64,000 nucleotides of DNA from Pseudomonas prosekii (GTDB lineage Bacteria; Pseudomonadota; Gammaproteobacteria; Pseudomonadales; Pseudomonadaceae): contig NZ_LT629762.1 in the NCBI RefSeq assembly GCF_900105155.1, positions 3,803,501-3,867,500 of the forward strand, written 5' to 3'. Made by a program: the position numbers and the translations under genes. The notes under the pieces are model-generated. The model made no database searches. It had not been told where the DNA came from and saw nothing but the letters and a program-made list of their open reading frames with translations. How positions within the stretch are numbered: position 1 is the stretch's first letter; each line of letters starts with the position of its first letter. Positions 47,256-55,709 of the stretch are shown here, piece by piece.

Positions 47256-47968
47256 TGCGCTTTTCTCCTCCCCTCGAAGAAGGGCGTCTGATCCGTCGCT
47301 ACAAGCGTTTTCTCGCCGATATCGAAACCGTTAGCGGCGAGTTGCTGACCATTCACTGCCCCAACACCGGCTCGATGCTCAATTGCCAGGTCGAGGGCGG
47401 GCAAGTCTGGTTCAGCCGCTCCAACGACCCTAAACGCAAATTGCCCGGCACCTGGGAAATTGGCGAAACCCCGCAAGGCCGGTTGTTTTGCGTGAACACC
47501 GGGCGCGCCAACGGTTTGATCGAAGAAGCGTTGCGCGCGGGCGTGATCAGCGAACTCAACGGCTTCACCGAACTCAGGCGCGAAGTGGCCTACGGACAGG
47601 AAAGCAGCCGCATCGACTTCCGCCTCGAGTACCCGAGCGGACCGGCCTACGTCGAAGTCAAAAGTGTCACCTTGGGTTACGACGGCACGGCGGTGGCGGC
47701 ATTCCCCGACGCGGTGACCCAGCGCGGCGCCAAGCATCTGCGCGAACTGGCGCATCTGGCCCGCGACGGGATTCGCGCGGTGCAGTTGTATTGCGTCAAT
47801 CTCAGCGGCATCGAAGCCGTGCGTCCTGCCGAAGAAATCGATTCGGCCTACGCCGACGCGCTGCGTGAAGCGGTGGCGTGCGGGGTGGAAGTGCTGGCGT
47901 ATGGCGTGCGTTTGAACTACGAAGAAATGCTCGTGGATCGGCGCCTGGACGTGTTGCTCAACGGCTAA
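47255..47968 (+). CDS. sfsA: SfsA family DNA/RNA nuclease-like protein
   Basis: 237 residues. Family blocks are [46 protein letters not shown] and [10 protein letters not shown]...[16 protein letters not shown]. The D...EVK residues match the nuclease-like core (PD-(D/E)XK type). E. coli SfsA was found as a stimulator of maltose gene expression and binds DNA. It is coupled to the preceding aminotransferase gene by a TGATG junction. Confidence 0.95.
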   Translation: MRFSPPLEEGRLIRRYKRFLADIETVSGELLTIHCPNTGSMLNCQVEGGQVWFSRSNDPKRKLPGTWEIGETPQGRLFCVNTGRANGLIEEALRAGVISELNGFTELRREVAYGQESSRIDFRLEYPSGPAYVEVKSVTLGYDGTAVAAFPDAVTQRGAKHLRELAHLARDGIRAVQLYCVNLSGIEAVRPAEEIDSAYADALREAVACGVEVLAYGVRLNYEEMLVDRRLDVLLNG

Positions 47969-48282
47969 ACGCTGACCCAGATGCCTTGCGCGTCTTCGCG
48001 GCAGGCCACCGTGGTCAGCGATTGCCCGGCGCACGGGCCGGAAACGCATTCGCCGTCCTCGATCAGAAACAGTGCGCCGTGGGTGGCGCACTGGATCAGG
48101 CTGTTGCTCTGGTCGAGAAACTGGTCCGGCGTCCATTCCAGGCTCACGCCACGGTGCGGGCAGCGGTTGAGATAGACGTAGACCTGAGCGCCACGGCGCA
48201 CGGCGAAGAGCTTTTGCCCATCGATATCAAACCCGCGGCTGCTGGCGTCGGCCAATTCCTCGCTTCTGCAAAGAAACTTCAT
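47965..48282 (-). CDS. Rieske-type [2Fe-2S] ferredoxin-like protein
   Basis: 105 residues forming one Rieske domain. The cluster ligands are in CPHRGVSL and CATHGALF, separated by about 17 residues. No transmembrane helix or signal is present, so it is a soluble electron carrier or subunit of an unknown oxygenase/reductase. Its 3' end overlaps the sfsA stop convergently by four bases. It is divergent from phuT and could share the Fur-box region at 48334. The ATG at 48282 is used; upstream sequence in the frame covers the promoter region. Confidence 0.87.
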   Translation of the reverse strand: MKFLCRSEELADASSRGFDIDGQKLFAVRRGAQVYVYLNRCPHRGVSLEWTPDQFLDQSNSLIQCATHGALFLIEDGECVSGPCAGQSLTTVACREDAQGIWVSV

Positions 48283-48333
48283 GTCTATCCTCAAGTGTCG
48301 CGCCGCGTGACTGGATGTGTCCGGGCTTGACGT

Positions 48334-48352
48334 GCAAATGCAAACAATTATC
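48334..48352 (+). promoter_or_regulatory. Fur box upstream of phuT
   Basis: GCAAATGCAAACAATTATC matches 13 of 19 positions of the Fur consensus GATAATGATAATCATTATC. It lies about 95 bases before the phuT start, between the divergent Rieske and heme transporter genes, so it may control both. Confidence 0.72.
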
Positions 48353-48445
48353 AAATGGCCGCCCGCCCACGGGGCGCTCGCCGGATGCCGAGGATACTTG
48401 GCCTGCCCGCCGGATGCCCGGGAAAACCTTTCAAGGAAGCTGTTC

Positions 48446-49318
48446 ATGCGCCTGAGTACCCGCGTCGTTGGCTTATGTGTCGGGCTGCTCGTCAGCCATC
48501 AGGCGACTGCGGCTGAGTTGCCGCAACGCTGGGTCAGTGCCGGCGGCGCCTTGTCGGAATGGGTCAGCGCGCTGGGCGGCGAGGCGAAACTGGTCGGCGT
48601 CGACACCACCAGCCAGCATCCGCAATCGCTGAAAACATTGCCGAGCATTGGCTATCAGCGCCAATTGTCGGCGGAAGGCATCTTGAGCCTGCGCCCGCAG
48701 ATTCTGGTCGGCACCGAAGAAATGGGCCCGCCGCCGGTACTGGCGCAAATTCGCAGCGCCGGGGTCGAGGTCGAATTGTTTTCCGCGAAACCGGATGTTT
48801 CAGCCTTGCAGGGCAACCTCACGCACCTCGGTAAGTTGCTCGGCGCCGAGGACCAAGCCTCGCAAGCCTTCCAGCGTTATCAACAGCAACTCGATCAACA
48901 GCAAGTCCGCGTGACCGCGGCGCAGGTTAAACACAAAGCCCCGGGCGTGTTGTTGCTGCTCGGGCACATGGGCGGCAAACCGATGATCGCCGGCAAGGAC
49001 ACCGCCGCCGATTGGCTGCTGCAACAGGCCGGTGGTCATAACCTGGCGACGCACAGCGGTTACAAACCTTTTTCCAACGAATCGCTGGCCAGCCTTAATC
49101 CTGAAGTGCTGGTGTTCGCCGATCGCGCACTCACCGGCGAAGACGCTCGCGCAGCGCTGTTCAAGGAAAACCCGATCCTGTCTTCATCCCGCGCCGCCAA
49201 GGATGGACGCGTGATGGAACTTGACCCGACATTGTTGGTGGGCGGCTTGGGGCCACGGTTGCCCGAGGCGCTGAAAAGGCTGTCCGACGGTTTTTATCCC
49301 GGCGCGACCGGCCAATGA
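48446..49318 (+). CDS. phuT: Heme ABC transporter substrate-binding protein PhuT
   Basis: 290-residue periplasmic heme-binding protein. Signal peptide (VVGLCVGLLVSHQATAA, cut near 23) is followed by a class III binding-protein fold. The motif SIGYQRQLSAEGILSLRP contains Tyr70 (precursor numbering), matching the heme-ligating tyrosine of PhuT/ShuT. It passes heme to PhuUV. The ATG at 48446 places the signal peptide correctly. Its stop overlaps the phuU start by four bases. No phuR or phuS lies upstream. Confidence 0.93.
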   Translation: MRLSTRVVGLCVGLLVSHQATAAELPQRWVSAGGALSEWVSALGGEAKLVGVDTTSQHPQSLKTLPSIGYQRQLSAEGILSLRPQILVGTEEMGPPPVLAQIRSAGVEVELFSAKPDVSALQGNLTHLGKLLGAEDQASQAFQRYQQQLDQQQVRVTAAQVKHKAPGVLLLLGHMGGKPMIAGKDTAADWLLQQAGGHNLATHSGYKPFSNESLASLNPEVLVFADRALTGEDARAALFKENPILSSSRAAKDGRVMELDPTLLVGGLGPRLPEALKRLSDGFYPGATGQ

Positions 49319-50352
49319 CCACGCTGGTCAAACCCCGCGCGTTGTTTATTGGCTTGAGTCTGCTGTTGTTGCTGGCGATCTGGTTGTCGTTGGCGCTGGG
49401 GCCGGTGAGCCTGCCGCTGCTCGATACCTTGCGCGCGTCGCTGCGGCTGATCGGTCTGCCGATTGCGCCGCAAGGGCTCGAGCAGGCTGAATTGATCCTC
49501 GGGCAAATTCGCCTGCCGCGCACTCTGCTCGGGCTCGCGGTCGGAGGCGTGTTGGCGCTGTCCGGGGTGGCGATGCAGGGCTTGTTTCGCAATCCGCTGG
49601 CCGATCCCGGTTTGGTCGGCGTTTCCAGTGGCGCGGCGCTGGGCGCGGCGATCGCGATTGTCGGCGGCTCGGCGTTCGGCGGTTTGCCGGAAGCCTTCGG
49701 GCCGTATCTGCTGTCGTTGTGTGCGTTTATCGGCGGGCTCGGCGTGACCGCTTTGGTCTATCGGCTCGGGCGGCGGAACGGTCAGACCAACGTTGCAACC
49801 ATGTTGCTGGCCGGTATCGCGCTGACCGCGTTGGCCGGCTCGGCGGTGGGTTTGTTCACCTATCTGGCGGATGACGCAACGCTGCGCACGCTGACGTTCT
49901 GGAACCTTGGCAGCCTTAATGGCGCCAGTTACTCACGGCTCTGGCCGTTGCTGTTGGTCACGGCTGGCGTTGCGCTGTGGTTGCCGCGTCGGGCGAAAGC
50001 GTTGAATGCATTATTGCTCGGTGAGTCGGAGGCCGGTCACTTGGGCATTGATGTTGAACGGCTTAAACGTGAACTGGTGTTTTGCACCGCGCTGGGCGTC
50101 GGCGCTGCGGTGGCGGCGGCGGGGATGATCGGGTTTGTCGGGCTGGTGGTGCCGCACCTGGTGCGCTTGCTCGCCGGGCCGGATCACCGGGTATTGCTGC
50201 CGGCCTCGTTGCTGGCCGGCGCGAGTTTGCTGCTGTTCGCCGATCTGGTGGCGCGTCTGGCGTTGGCGCCGGCCGAGTTGCCGATCGGCATTGTCACGGC
50301 GTTTATCGGCGCGCCGTTCTTTCTGTTTCTGTTGCTCAGGAAGCCTGCCTGA
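49315..50352 (+). CDS. phuU: Heme ABC transporter permease PhuU (FecCD family)
   Basis: 345 residues with about nine to ten transmembrane helices of the FecCD/BtuC fold. Conserved segments are [46 protein letters not shown] and the coupling-helix region [23 protein letters not shown]. It moves heme across the inner membrane, powered by PhuV. The stop overlaps the phuV start (TGATG). Confidence 0.95.
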   Translation: MTTLVKPRALFIGLSLLLLLAIWLSLALGPVSLPLLDTLRASLRLIGLPIAPQGLEQAELILGQIRLPRTLLGLAVGGVLALSGVAMQGLFRNPLADPGLVGVSSGAALGAAIAIVGGSAFGGLPEAFGPYLLSLCAFIGGLGVTALVYRLGRRNGQTNVATMLLAGIALTALAGSAVGLFTYLADDATLRTLTFWNLGSLNGASYSRLWPLLLVTAGVALWLPRRAKALNALLLGESEAGHLGIDVERLKRELVFCTALGVGAAVAAAGMIGFVGLVVPHLVRLLAGPDHRVLLPASLLAGASLLLFADLVARLALAPAELPIGIVTAFIGAPFFLFLLLRKPA

Positions 50353-51119
50353 TGTTGCGCACGGAAAACCTGATGATCCGCCGGGGCAGCAAAACCGTGC
50401 TCTCGGGCATTACCCTCGAACTCAAACCGGGCGAAGTGCTGGGCGTTCTCGGCCCCAACGGCGCCGGCAAAAGCACGTTGCTCGGGGCGCTGTGCGGCGA
50501 ACTGCTGGCGGATGAAGGCCGCGTCTGGCTCGATGAGCGTGAGTTGCGCCACTGCACCGGCGTCGAGCGCGCGCAGCAACTGGCGGTGTTACCACAAGTG
50601 TCGACGCTGGATTTCGGCTTTCGTGTCGAGGAAGTGGTCGGCATGGGCCGTTTGCCTTATAAGAGCGGCCGCGTGCGCGACGCGCAAATTGTCTCCGCCG
50701 CGTTGGGCGCTGCCGATGCCGGGCATCTGAGCGGTCGCAGCTATCTGGCGTTGTCCGGCGGCGAACGGCAGCGCGTGCATCTGGCGCGAGTGTTGGCGCA
50801 ACTGTGGCCGGGCGAAACGGGGCAGACTTTGCTGCTCGACGAGCCGACGTCGATGCTCGATCCGTTGCACCAGCACACCACGTTGCAAGCCGTACGCGAG
50901 TTCGCCGATCGTGGCGCCGCCGTGTTGGTGATCCTGCATGATCTGAATCTGGCGGCGCGTTATTGTGACCGTGTGTTGCTGCTCGAAGGCGGGCGCCCGG
51001 TAGCGCTGGATACGCCCGAGCAGGTGTTGCGACCGGAACTGCTGAAGGCGGTATTCGGTCTCGAAGTATTGGTGCAACCGCACCCGGAGCGTGGGCATCC
51101 GCTGATCATCGCCCGCTGA
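50352..51119 (+). CDS. phuV: Heme ABC transporter ATPase PhuV
   Basis: 255-residue ABC ATPase. Walker [11 protein letters not shown]-loop [11 protein letters not shown], signature [19 protein letters not shown], Walker [14 protein letters not shown] and H-loop [14 protein letters not shown] are all present in order. The TMLDP and HmuV-type C-terminus fit hemin transporters. The ATG at 50352 is the coupled start; a much longer frame upstream lies inside phuU and is spurious. Confidence 0.95.
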   Translation: MLRTENLMIRRGSKTVLSGITLELKPGEVLGVLGPNGAGKSTLLGALCGELLADEGRVWLDERELRHCTGVERAQQLAVLPQVSTLDFGFRVEEVVGMGRLPYKSGRVRDAQIVSAALGAADAGHLSGRSYLALSGGERQRVHLARVLAQLWPGETGQTLLLDEPTSMLDPLHQHTTLQAVREFADRGAAVLVILHDLNLAARYCDRVLLLEGGRPVALDTPEQVLRPELLKAVFGLEVLVQPHPERGHPLIIAR

Positions 51120-51140
51120 GCATTGCCACGAGGTGAGAAC

Positions 51141-51992
51141 ATGCGAGGGATTTTGCTGTTGGCGGCGTTGTTGCTAAGTGCTTGTCAGCATGTTGCGGCG
51201 CCGCCGCCGATCACCGGGGAGATTCGCGATCTGCGCAATGGTCAGTCACTGACGGCGCAGGAGTTGCTCGCGCGATTGGCCAGACCCGAGCGGCTGATCG
51301 TCGGCGAGCAACATGACAATCGCGATCACCATCAACTGCAATTGTGGCTGCTGCAAGCGTTGGGGCAGCGCCGTCCGCAAGGCAGTTTGTTGCTGGAAAT
51401 GCTCACGCCCGATCAACAACCCCGCGTCGATGCGGTGCGCCGCGCGCCAACCCTGCCGAATGATTTGCCGAGCGCGCTGGTCTGGCAACCGGGTTGGGAC
51501 TGGGATTTGTACGGGCCGATTGTGCGGTTTGCGCTGGGCCAGCCTTATCCGTTGCTGGCGGCCAATCTGGATAACTCGCAAATGCGTGCCTTTTATAAGC
51601 AGCCGCCGATGTTGAGCGGGGCGCGTTCCAATGCGCCGGCGGTGAAGGAGGTCTTGCTGGAGCAGATCAGCGAATCGCATTGTGGCCTGCTGCCCAAATC
51701 GCAGATGCCAGCAATGCTCGCGGTGCAGCAGCAACGTGACCGGCGCATGGCCGAGCGATTGATCGCCGCGCCGACGCCGTCGCTGTTATTCGCCGGTGCT
51801 TACCATGCGCGCAAAGACGTAGGCGTGCCGCTGCATGTGCTCGACCTCGGCGAGCGTGAAGCGCCGACGGTGTTGCTGCTGGCGGAGCGCGGCAGTCAGG
51901 TGACGCCGACGATGGCCGATTACGTCTGGTTCACCCCGGCCACCCCGGCGCAGGACTATTGCGCGCAGATGCGTGAGCAAATGGCCAAGTAG
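51141..51992 (+). CDS. phuW: ChaN-family heme-related lipoprotein (PhuW)
   Basis: 283 residues. A lipobox in LLLAALLLSAC directs lipidation at Cys14. The ChaN (DUF399) domain follows: LIVGEQHDNRDHHQLQLWLLQAL, LLLEML, LVWQPGWDWDLYGPIVRFAL and LLFAGAYHARKDVGVPLHV. The Campylobacter ChaN homologue binds stacked heme molecules, and the gene directly follows phuV, supporting a heme role in the outer membrane. The symbol is by position, as I recall phuW from P. aeruginosa. Confidence 0.87.
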   Translation: MRGILLLAALLLSACQHVAAPPPITGEIRDLRNGQSLTAQELLARLARPERLIVGEQHDNRDHHQLQLWLLQALGQRRPQGSLLLEMLTPDQQPRVDAVRRAPTLPNDLPSALVWQPGWDWDLYGPIVRFALGQPYPLLAANLDNSQMRAFYKQPPMLSGARSNAPAVKEVLLEQISESHCGLLPKSQMPAMLAVQQQRDRRMAERLIAAPTPSLLFAGAYHARKDVGVPLHVLDLGEREAPTVLLLAERGSQVTPTMADYVWFTPATPAQDYCAQMREQMAK

Positions 51993-52029
51993 CCTTTCAC
52001 CGCTTGTTGCCGGACGGTAAATCGCAGGC

Positions 52030-52143
52030 AAAAAAAGACCCGGCAAGAGCCGGGTCAAATAACCGTGATTAGCCTGATGAGGAGATAATCTGAGAGTCCG
52101 AACCAAGGGCTTTTCAGAATATCGACCAGTCTCGCGACCAGTT
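52030..52143 (-). ncRNA. prrF: PrrF small RNA (Fur-regulated)
   Basis: About 114 nt on the minus strand. It begins AACTGGTCGCGAGA and contains the highly conserved core (minus strand of 52060-52110, including TCTCCTCATCAGGCTAATCA), matching PrrF of P. aeruginosa as I recall it. It ends in the terminator GACCCGGC-TCTT-GCCGGGTC followed by seven T residues. PrrF base-pairs with mRNAs for iron-rich proteins and represses them when iron is low. Only one copy is here, whereas P. aeruginosa has two in tandem at the equivalent position next to cbpA and the phu genes. Ends are predicted. Confidence 0.93.
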
Positions 52144-52145
52144 GT

Positions 52146-52177
52146 GATAATCATAGCGATTCTCATTACCAAGTCAA
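52146..52177 (-). promoter_or_regulatory. prrF promoter with Fur box
   Basis: On the minus strand TTGACT (52172-52177) and TATGAT (52150-52155) are separated by 16 bases and followed by the prrF start at about 52143. The overlapping plus-strand sequence GATAATCATAGCGATTCTC (52146-52164) matches 14 of 19 Fur consensus positions, so Fur-iron would block RNA polymerase directly. Confidence 0.88.
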
Positions 52178-52222
52178 CCGCTGATTCTCCATTTATTTGC
52201 AGATGGCCTCAAAGGTCCGTAG

Positions 52223-53032
52223 TCATTGGGCTTTAGCCAGTTTCTTCAGCGAACTCAGTTGAGTAACTTGCTGGTTCAGCAACTCGATTCGCCGCGCCAT
52301 GCTCTCGATCAAGCTGCGGGCGATCTTCGGATTGCTCTGCGTCAGGCTGAGAAATTGATCCTTGGGAATCAGCATCACTGTGCTCGGTTCGCAGGTGATC
52401 ACACTGGCGCTGCGCTTCTCGCCAGTGAACACCGCCATCGCTCCGAAAATCTCATCCTTGGGCACGTCGCCGACCTTGTGGCCGTCGACAAAGGCCTCGG
52501 CGTGGCCGCTGATGATGACGAATACGTGGTCCGCCACATCGCCCTGATGGATCAGCACTTCGCCGCTGGCCACGCGTTTGAAGCCGTTGTTGCTGCGAAA
52601 CTCCGGCGGCTTCAGGCGCGCGACCGCGTCGGTCAGCAGGGCGGTCTGGCCGAGCAGGTATTGCAGGAATAACTCCGCGCGCCCGGTGTCGGCATAAATA
52701 TGCTGGAACACTTCTGCGCGCGCGTAGGGAAGCAGCGACAGCGGCCCATCGCTGCGCAGGCGCCAATACGGCCATTCGACGTCCTGGCGCAGACCGAGCA
52801 GATCACCTTCATGCAGGTAAAACAGCGCGCGTTCTTCGATGCAGCCGTGGAGCAATCCACTGTCGAGCAAAAACAGCTGATCGTCGGGCAGCAGTGTGGC
52901 GAGGTCATCGACCGCCGCAAACGCCAAGGCCGGGCCACAGGGCGATAAACCCTCCAGCAAGCGCGAAGGCAGATTTTGCAGGCGATTGATCAATGTGTCG
53001 GCGTAAGCCGGTTGTTCCCCGAGCAGGTACAT
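52223..53032 (-). CDS. cbpA: Cyclic nucleotide-binding domain protein (CbpA-like)
   Basis: 269 residues. A C-terminal cNMP-binding beta-roll (about 150-240: KRVASGEVLIHQGDVADHVFVIISGHAEAFVDG, then IFGAMAVFTGEKRSASVIT) follows an N-terminal domain of unclear type that includes a CBD-like region. There is no helix-turn-helix, so it is not a CRP-type regulator. P. aeruginosa CbpA, at the same place beside prrF, binds cAMP and is polar-localised. The glutamate usual in FGE-type phosphate cassettes is replaced by Ala198, while Arg207 is kept. The C-terminus is a short helical tail (NQQVTQLSSLKKLAKAQ). Confidence 0.82.
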   Translation of the reverse strand: MYLLGEQPAYADTLINRLQNLPSRLLEGLSPCGPALAFAAVDDLATLLPDDQLFLLDSGLLHGCIEERALFYLHEGDLLGLRQDVEWPYWRLRSDGPLSLLPYARAEVFQHIYADTGRAELFLQYLLGQTALLTDAVARLKPPEFRSNNGFKRVASGEVLIHQGDVADHVFVIISGHAEAFVDGHKVGDVPKDEIFGAMAVFTGEKRSASVITCEPSTVMLIPKDQFLSLTQSNPKIARSLIESMARRIELLNQQVTQLSSLKKLAKAQ

Positions 53033-53047
53033 GGCGATGGCGCCTGT

Positions 53048-53320
53048 TCAATTCTTGTGGCGTGAGGAGATCGCTTCGAGTTGTTTGTTCAGGGCTTCCT
53101 TGCGTTCAGCGGGGATGTCGTTCCAGTGCACGTCCATCAAGGCGCCTTCGATCGCATACAGCAACACCTTCGACGCCCGAAACCCGCGCGTGCGCACGGC
53201 GCGATAAGCGTCCACCGCCCCCAGGCGGCGCAAGTCCGAAGCGCTGTGGATGCCCACGGCGTGCAGCCACTGTGCCGACGTCTTGCCCAGATTCTTCAGG
53301 TGTTGCAGTTCATCATTCAT
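53048..53320 (-). CDS. TfoX/Sxy C-terminal domain protein
   Basis: 90 residues matching the TfoX C-terminal domain: LKNLGKTSAQWLHAVGIHSASDLRRLGAVDAYRAVR...ALMDVHWNDIPAERKEALNKQL. This helix-hairpin-helix-like domain in Sxy/TfoX is linked to competence control with CRP. The N-terminal TfoX domain is absent. An AGGAGG-type ribosome site supports the ATG at 53320. It lies 15 bases upstream of cbpA on the same strand, so the two probably form an operon. Confidence 0.85.
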   Translation of the reverse strand: MNDELQHLKNLGKTSAQWLHAVGIHSASDLRRLGAVDAYRAVRTRGFRASKVLLYAIEGALMDVHWNDIPAERKEALNKQLEAISSRHKN

Positions 53321-53492
53321 CAAGCCTCCTTGCGACGGCCGAATGGTGGGTGGGCGAGCCTTTGAGGAGTGTAGCCATCAGTAGGAAAAGCGTGATTGTT
53401 TGGTCGCTTTTGTCGCAAAAGCTTCTAAGAAAGGGAGTTTTGACGCGTAGGAGGATTCTGCGGACGCAGGAAGGGAGGGCAAAGCAATCCCC

Positions 53493-53583
53493 CTGTAGGA
53501 GTGAGCCTGCTCGCGAAAGCGCCGTGTCAGCCAACATGCATATTGAATGCTGAACCGCTTTCGCGAGCAGGCTCGCTCCTACA
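53493..53583. repeat. Paired REP element
   Basis: The inverted arms CTGTAGGAGTGAGCCTGCTC...AAAGCG and CGCTTTCGCGAGCAGGCTCG...CTACA bracket about 36 bases. It lies between the TfoX-like gene's upstream region and the pentapeptide gene. The remaining 53321-53492 stretch shows no gene; it presumably carries the promoter of the TfoX-like/cbpA unit. Confidence 0.82.
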
Positions 53584-53599
53584 AGGAAAGCGTCGTGTC

Positions 53600-53944
53600 T
53601 CAGCGAGTGCGATAGCGCAGGCGTGTACCGAAATTCATCGACATCAGGATTTCGTCAGCGCTCAGCTCGGGCGGAAAATAGGCGCCGGAGATTTGCGCAT
53701 GCGCCAGGCTTGCGCCCTCCAGCGATGCGTTGCGAAAGTCGATGCCGCGCAAGTCGGCGGAACGGAAGTAGGCGTCGGTGAAGTCGATGCCATCAGCGTT
53801 CAACTCACGCAGGTCGAGCCCACGGAAATCGCCACCGACCATATCGATCGGGCCGTCCGCCGGGCGTTCGTTGTTAAAACCTGTGATGTCGTCTTTGTGC
53901 AGCAAGGCATAAAGCGGGGTGTCGAGAAGTTTCGGCTGGCTCAT
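53600..53944 (-). CDS. Pentapeptide-repeat protein
   Basis: 114 residues. The central part (about 36-90) shows A(D/N)LXX-type repeats: GGDFRGLDLRELNADGIDFTDAYFRSADLRGIDFRNASLEGASLAHAQI, predicted to form a right-handed quadrilateral beta-helix. Flanking segments are not repetitive. Members can mimic DNA or act as structural scaffolds; no specific role can be assigned. It is a single gene. Confidence 0.85.
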   Translation of the reverse strand: MSQPKLLDTPLYALLHKDDITGFNNERPADGPIDMVGGDFRGLDLRELNADGIDFTDAYFRSADLRGIDFRNASLEGASLAHAQISGAYFPPELSADEILMSMNFGTRLRYRTR

Positions 53945-54035
53945 GTCACATCACCTGTTGGTTTTATGACGCCAGTATAGTGCCACTATTTGACGGCCGT
54001 GAAGCCAGAGCAGGCTCCACGGTCGAAATAGTTTC

Positions 54036-55592
54036 TTACAGACCTGGCATGCGCTGACGAATCTGCGCGACGACGGTGTCGAGGGTCCCGCTTTCGTTGG
54101 TCTGAACCCGTTTGCTGCAGAGAATCTCGGCCGGCGTCAGCGCTTCACGGCTGGCTTGCTGGTCAGCGATAACGGCCAGATTGGCGTCGGACGGGTCCTG
54201 TTTGTCGGCCTGACGCAGCGCCAGCCAGGTTTCGATCACGGCTTGCGGCGCGTTGCAGTCGAGAATCAGGAACGGCGCGCCGGTGGCCTCGGCAATCTTT
54301 GCCGCGCCGTCACGCTGCTCGCGTTTGAGGTAAGTCGCATCGATCACCACCGGGAAACCGGCGTGCAGGATCACTGCGGCGATTTCATGCAGGCGCGCGT
54401 ACGTCTTGGCGCTGGCGTCGGCGCTATAGATGCCGGCGTGCGGATCGTTCTGTACCGTTTGCTCGCCAAACAGGCGCTTGCGTTCAACATCGGAACGCAG
54501 GCGAATCGCGCCCAGCGCTTCGACCAGACGCATGGCCACGCGGCTTTTGCCGACGGCCGATACGCCGTGGGTAATTGCCAGGAAACGCGAAGGAATGGTG
54601 CTGTAGCTTTCGGCCAGGTTCGCGTAGTTGCGGTACTGGCGCAGGGTGGTGGCGCGCTGCACCGGATCGGCTTCGGCCGGCATGCTGAACAGGCTGACCT
54701 TGGCGCGGACCAGCGCGCGATAGGCTTTATAGAAGTTCAGCACTTCGAGGCCTTGGTAATCGCCGGTCAGCTCCAAGTACTGGCTGATGAAACGCCGCGC
54801 CAGGCTTTTCAGACCACGGTCTTCGAGGTCCATCGCGAGGAAACCGGTGTCGGCGTAAACATCGGTAAAGCGGAACGGCTCGTTGAACTCGATGCAGTCG
54901 AAAATCACCACGTTGCCGTCGATGACGGTGGCATTGCCCAAATGAATGTCGCCATGACATTCGCGGGTAAAACCATCGGCCTTGCGCTGGGCGAACAGTG
55001 GCTTGAGGCGTTCGAAGCTGCTTTCGGCCCAGGCTTGCAAGGCGTCGAGTTGCTGCAGATCAGCCTTGTCGCTGAGGAACGGGCGGATCTGCTCGAAATT
55101 CTGCCGCACTGGCGCCATCACGCTGTCCGGGGTGCCGGCGTCGTGTTCAGCCGGGACTTTCGGCGCAGTGAGGTGGAACTGAGCGATTTGCGCGGCCATC
55201 TCGTCGATGTGCGCGGTGGTCAGTTCGCCGTTGGCTTGCAGGGTGCTGAGCAATTGGCTTTGCGGGAACTGACGCATTTTCAGCATGAAATCGAGCGCTG
55301 GGCCATCGCCGCCGATTTGCGGGGCCTCGGCGCTGCCGGTGATTGGCAACACTTCCAGATACAAATCATTGGTCAAACGCTGATTCAAACGCAGCTCTTC
55401 GCCACAGAAATGCTCGCGGGCGTCGACGTTGGTGAAGTCGAGAAAGCCGAAATTCACCGGTTTCTTCACTTTATAAGCAAACGGGCCTGTGAGGATGACC
55501 CAGGAAATGTGGGTCTCGATAACCTGGAACCCGTCGACGGGATGCGGGTAGAGGGCCGGGTTTTGCAGGGCGGCGATCAGGGACTGGCTCAC
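54036..55592 (-). CDS. Fused APH-like phosphotransferase and AAA/kinase protein
   Basis: 518 residues with two domains. The N-terminal aminoglycoside-phosphotransferase-like kinase domain (about 1-320) has the catalytic loop CHGDIHLGNATVIDG and metal-binding FDCIEF. The C-terminal P-loop domain (about 335-500) has Walker A GVSAVGKSRVAMRL and resembles Zeta-toxin/polynucleotide-kinase-like AAA_33 proteins (IDATYLKREQRD). Such fusions are common in gamma-proteobacteria and are annotated as bifunctional; the substrate is unknown. It is divergent from mrcB. Confidence 0.85.
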   Translation of the reverse strand: MSQSLIAALQNPALYPHPVDGFQVIETHISWVILTGPFAYKVKKPVNFGFLDFTNVDAREHFCGEELRLNQRLTNDLYLEVLPITGSAEAPQIGGDGPALDFMLKMRQFPQSQLLSTLQANGELTTAHIDEMAAQIAQFHLTAPKVPAEHDAGTPDSVMAPVRQNFEQIRPFLSDKADLQQLDALQAWAESSFERLKPLFAQRKADGFTRECHGDIHLGNATVIDGNVVIFDCIEFNEPFRFTDVYADTGFLAMDLEDRGLKSLARRFISQYLELTGDYQGLEVLNFYKAYRALVRAKVSLFSMPAEADPVQRATTLRQYRNYANLAESYSTIPSRFLAITHGVSAVGKSRVAMRLVEALGAIRLRSDVERKRLFGEQTVQNDPHAGIYSADASAKTYARLHEIAAVILHAGFPVVIDATYLKREQRDGAAKIAEATGAPFLILDCNAPQAVIETWLALRQADKQDPSDANLAVIADQQASREALTPAEILCSKRVQTNESGTLDTVVAQIRQRMPGL

Positions 55593-55695
55593 AGGCGATC
55601 CTTCAAAGTGGGAGAAATTTCAAGGTCGCCATTATGGCCGCAAGTCCGCCTGACGCAAACCTCGGAGGGCTCCTGTTGAGGATGAATAAAGTGCG

Positions 55696-55701
55696 TATAA
55701 T
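55696..55701 (+). promoter_or_regulatory. Candidate minus-10 box of mrcB
   Basis: A perfect TATAAT lies only nine bases before the mrcB ATG at 55710. If used, the transcript would start at or within two or three bases of the start codon. No good minus-35 is seen at 16-18 bases upstream. Confidence 0.45.
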
Positions 55702-55709
55702 CCGCCGCC

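Noticed and set aside
53600..53944. Pentapeptide-repeat protein considered as a quinolone-resistance (Qnr-like) protein
   Set aside because: It is far shorter than Qnr and the repeat region spans only about 50 residues; nothing specific links it to gyrase.
54036..55592. APH-like domain considered as an antibiotic resistance gene
   Set aside because: The two-domain fusion is a common chromosomal housekeeping-type gene; there is no mobile context and no match to a known resistance subfamily.
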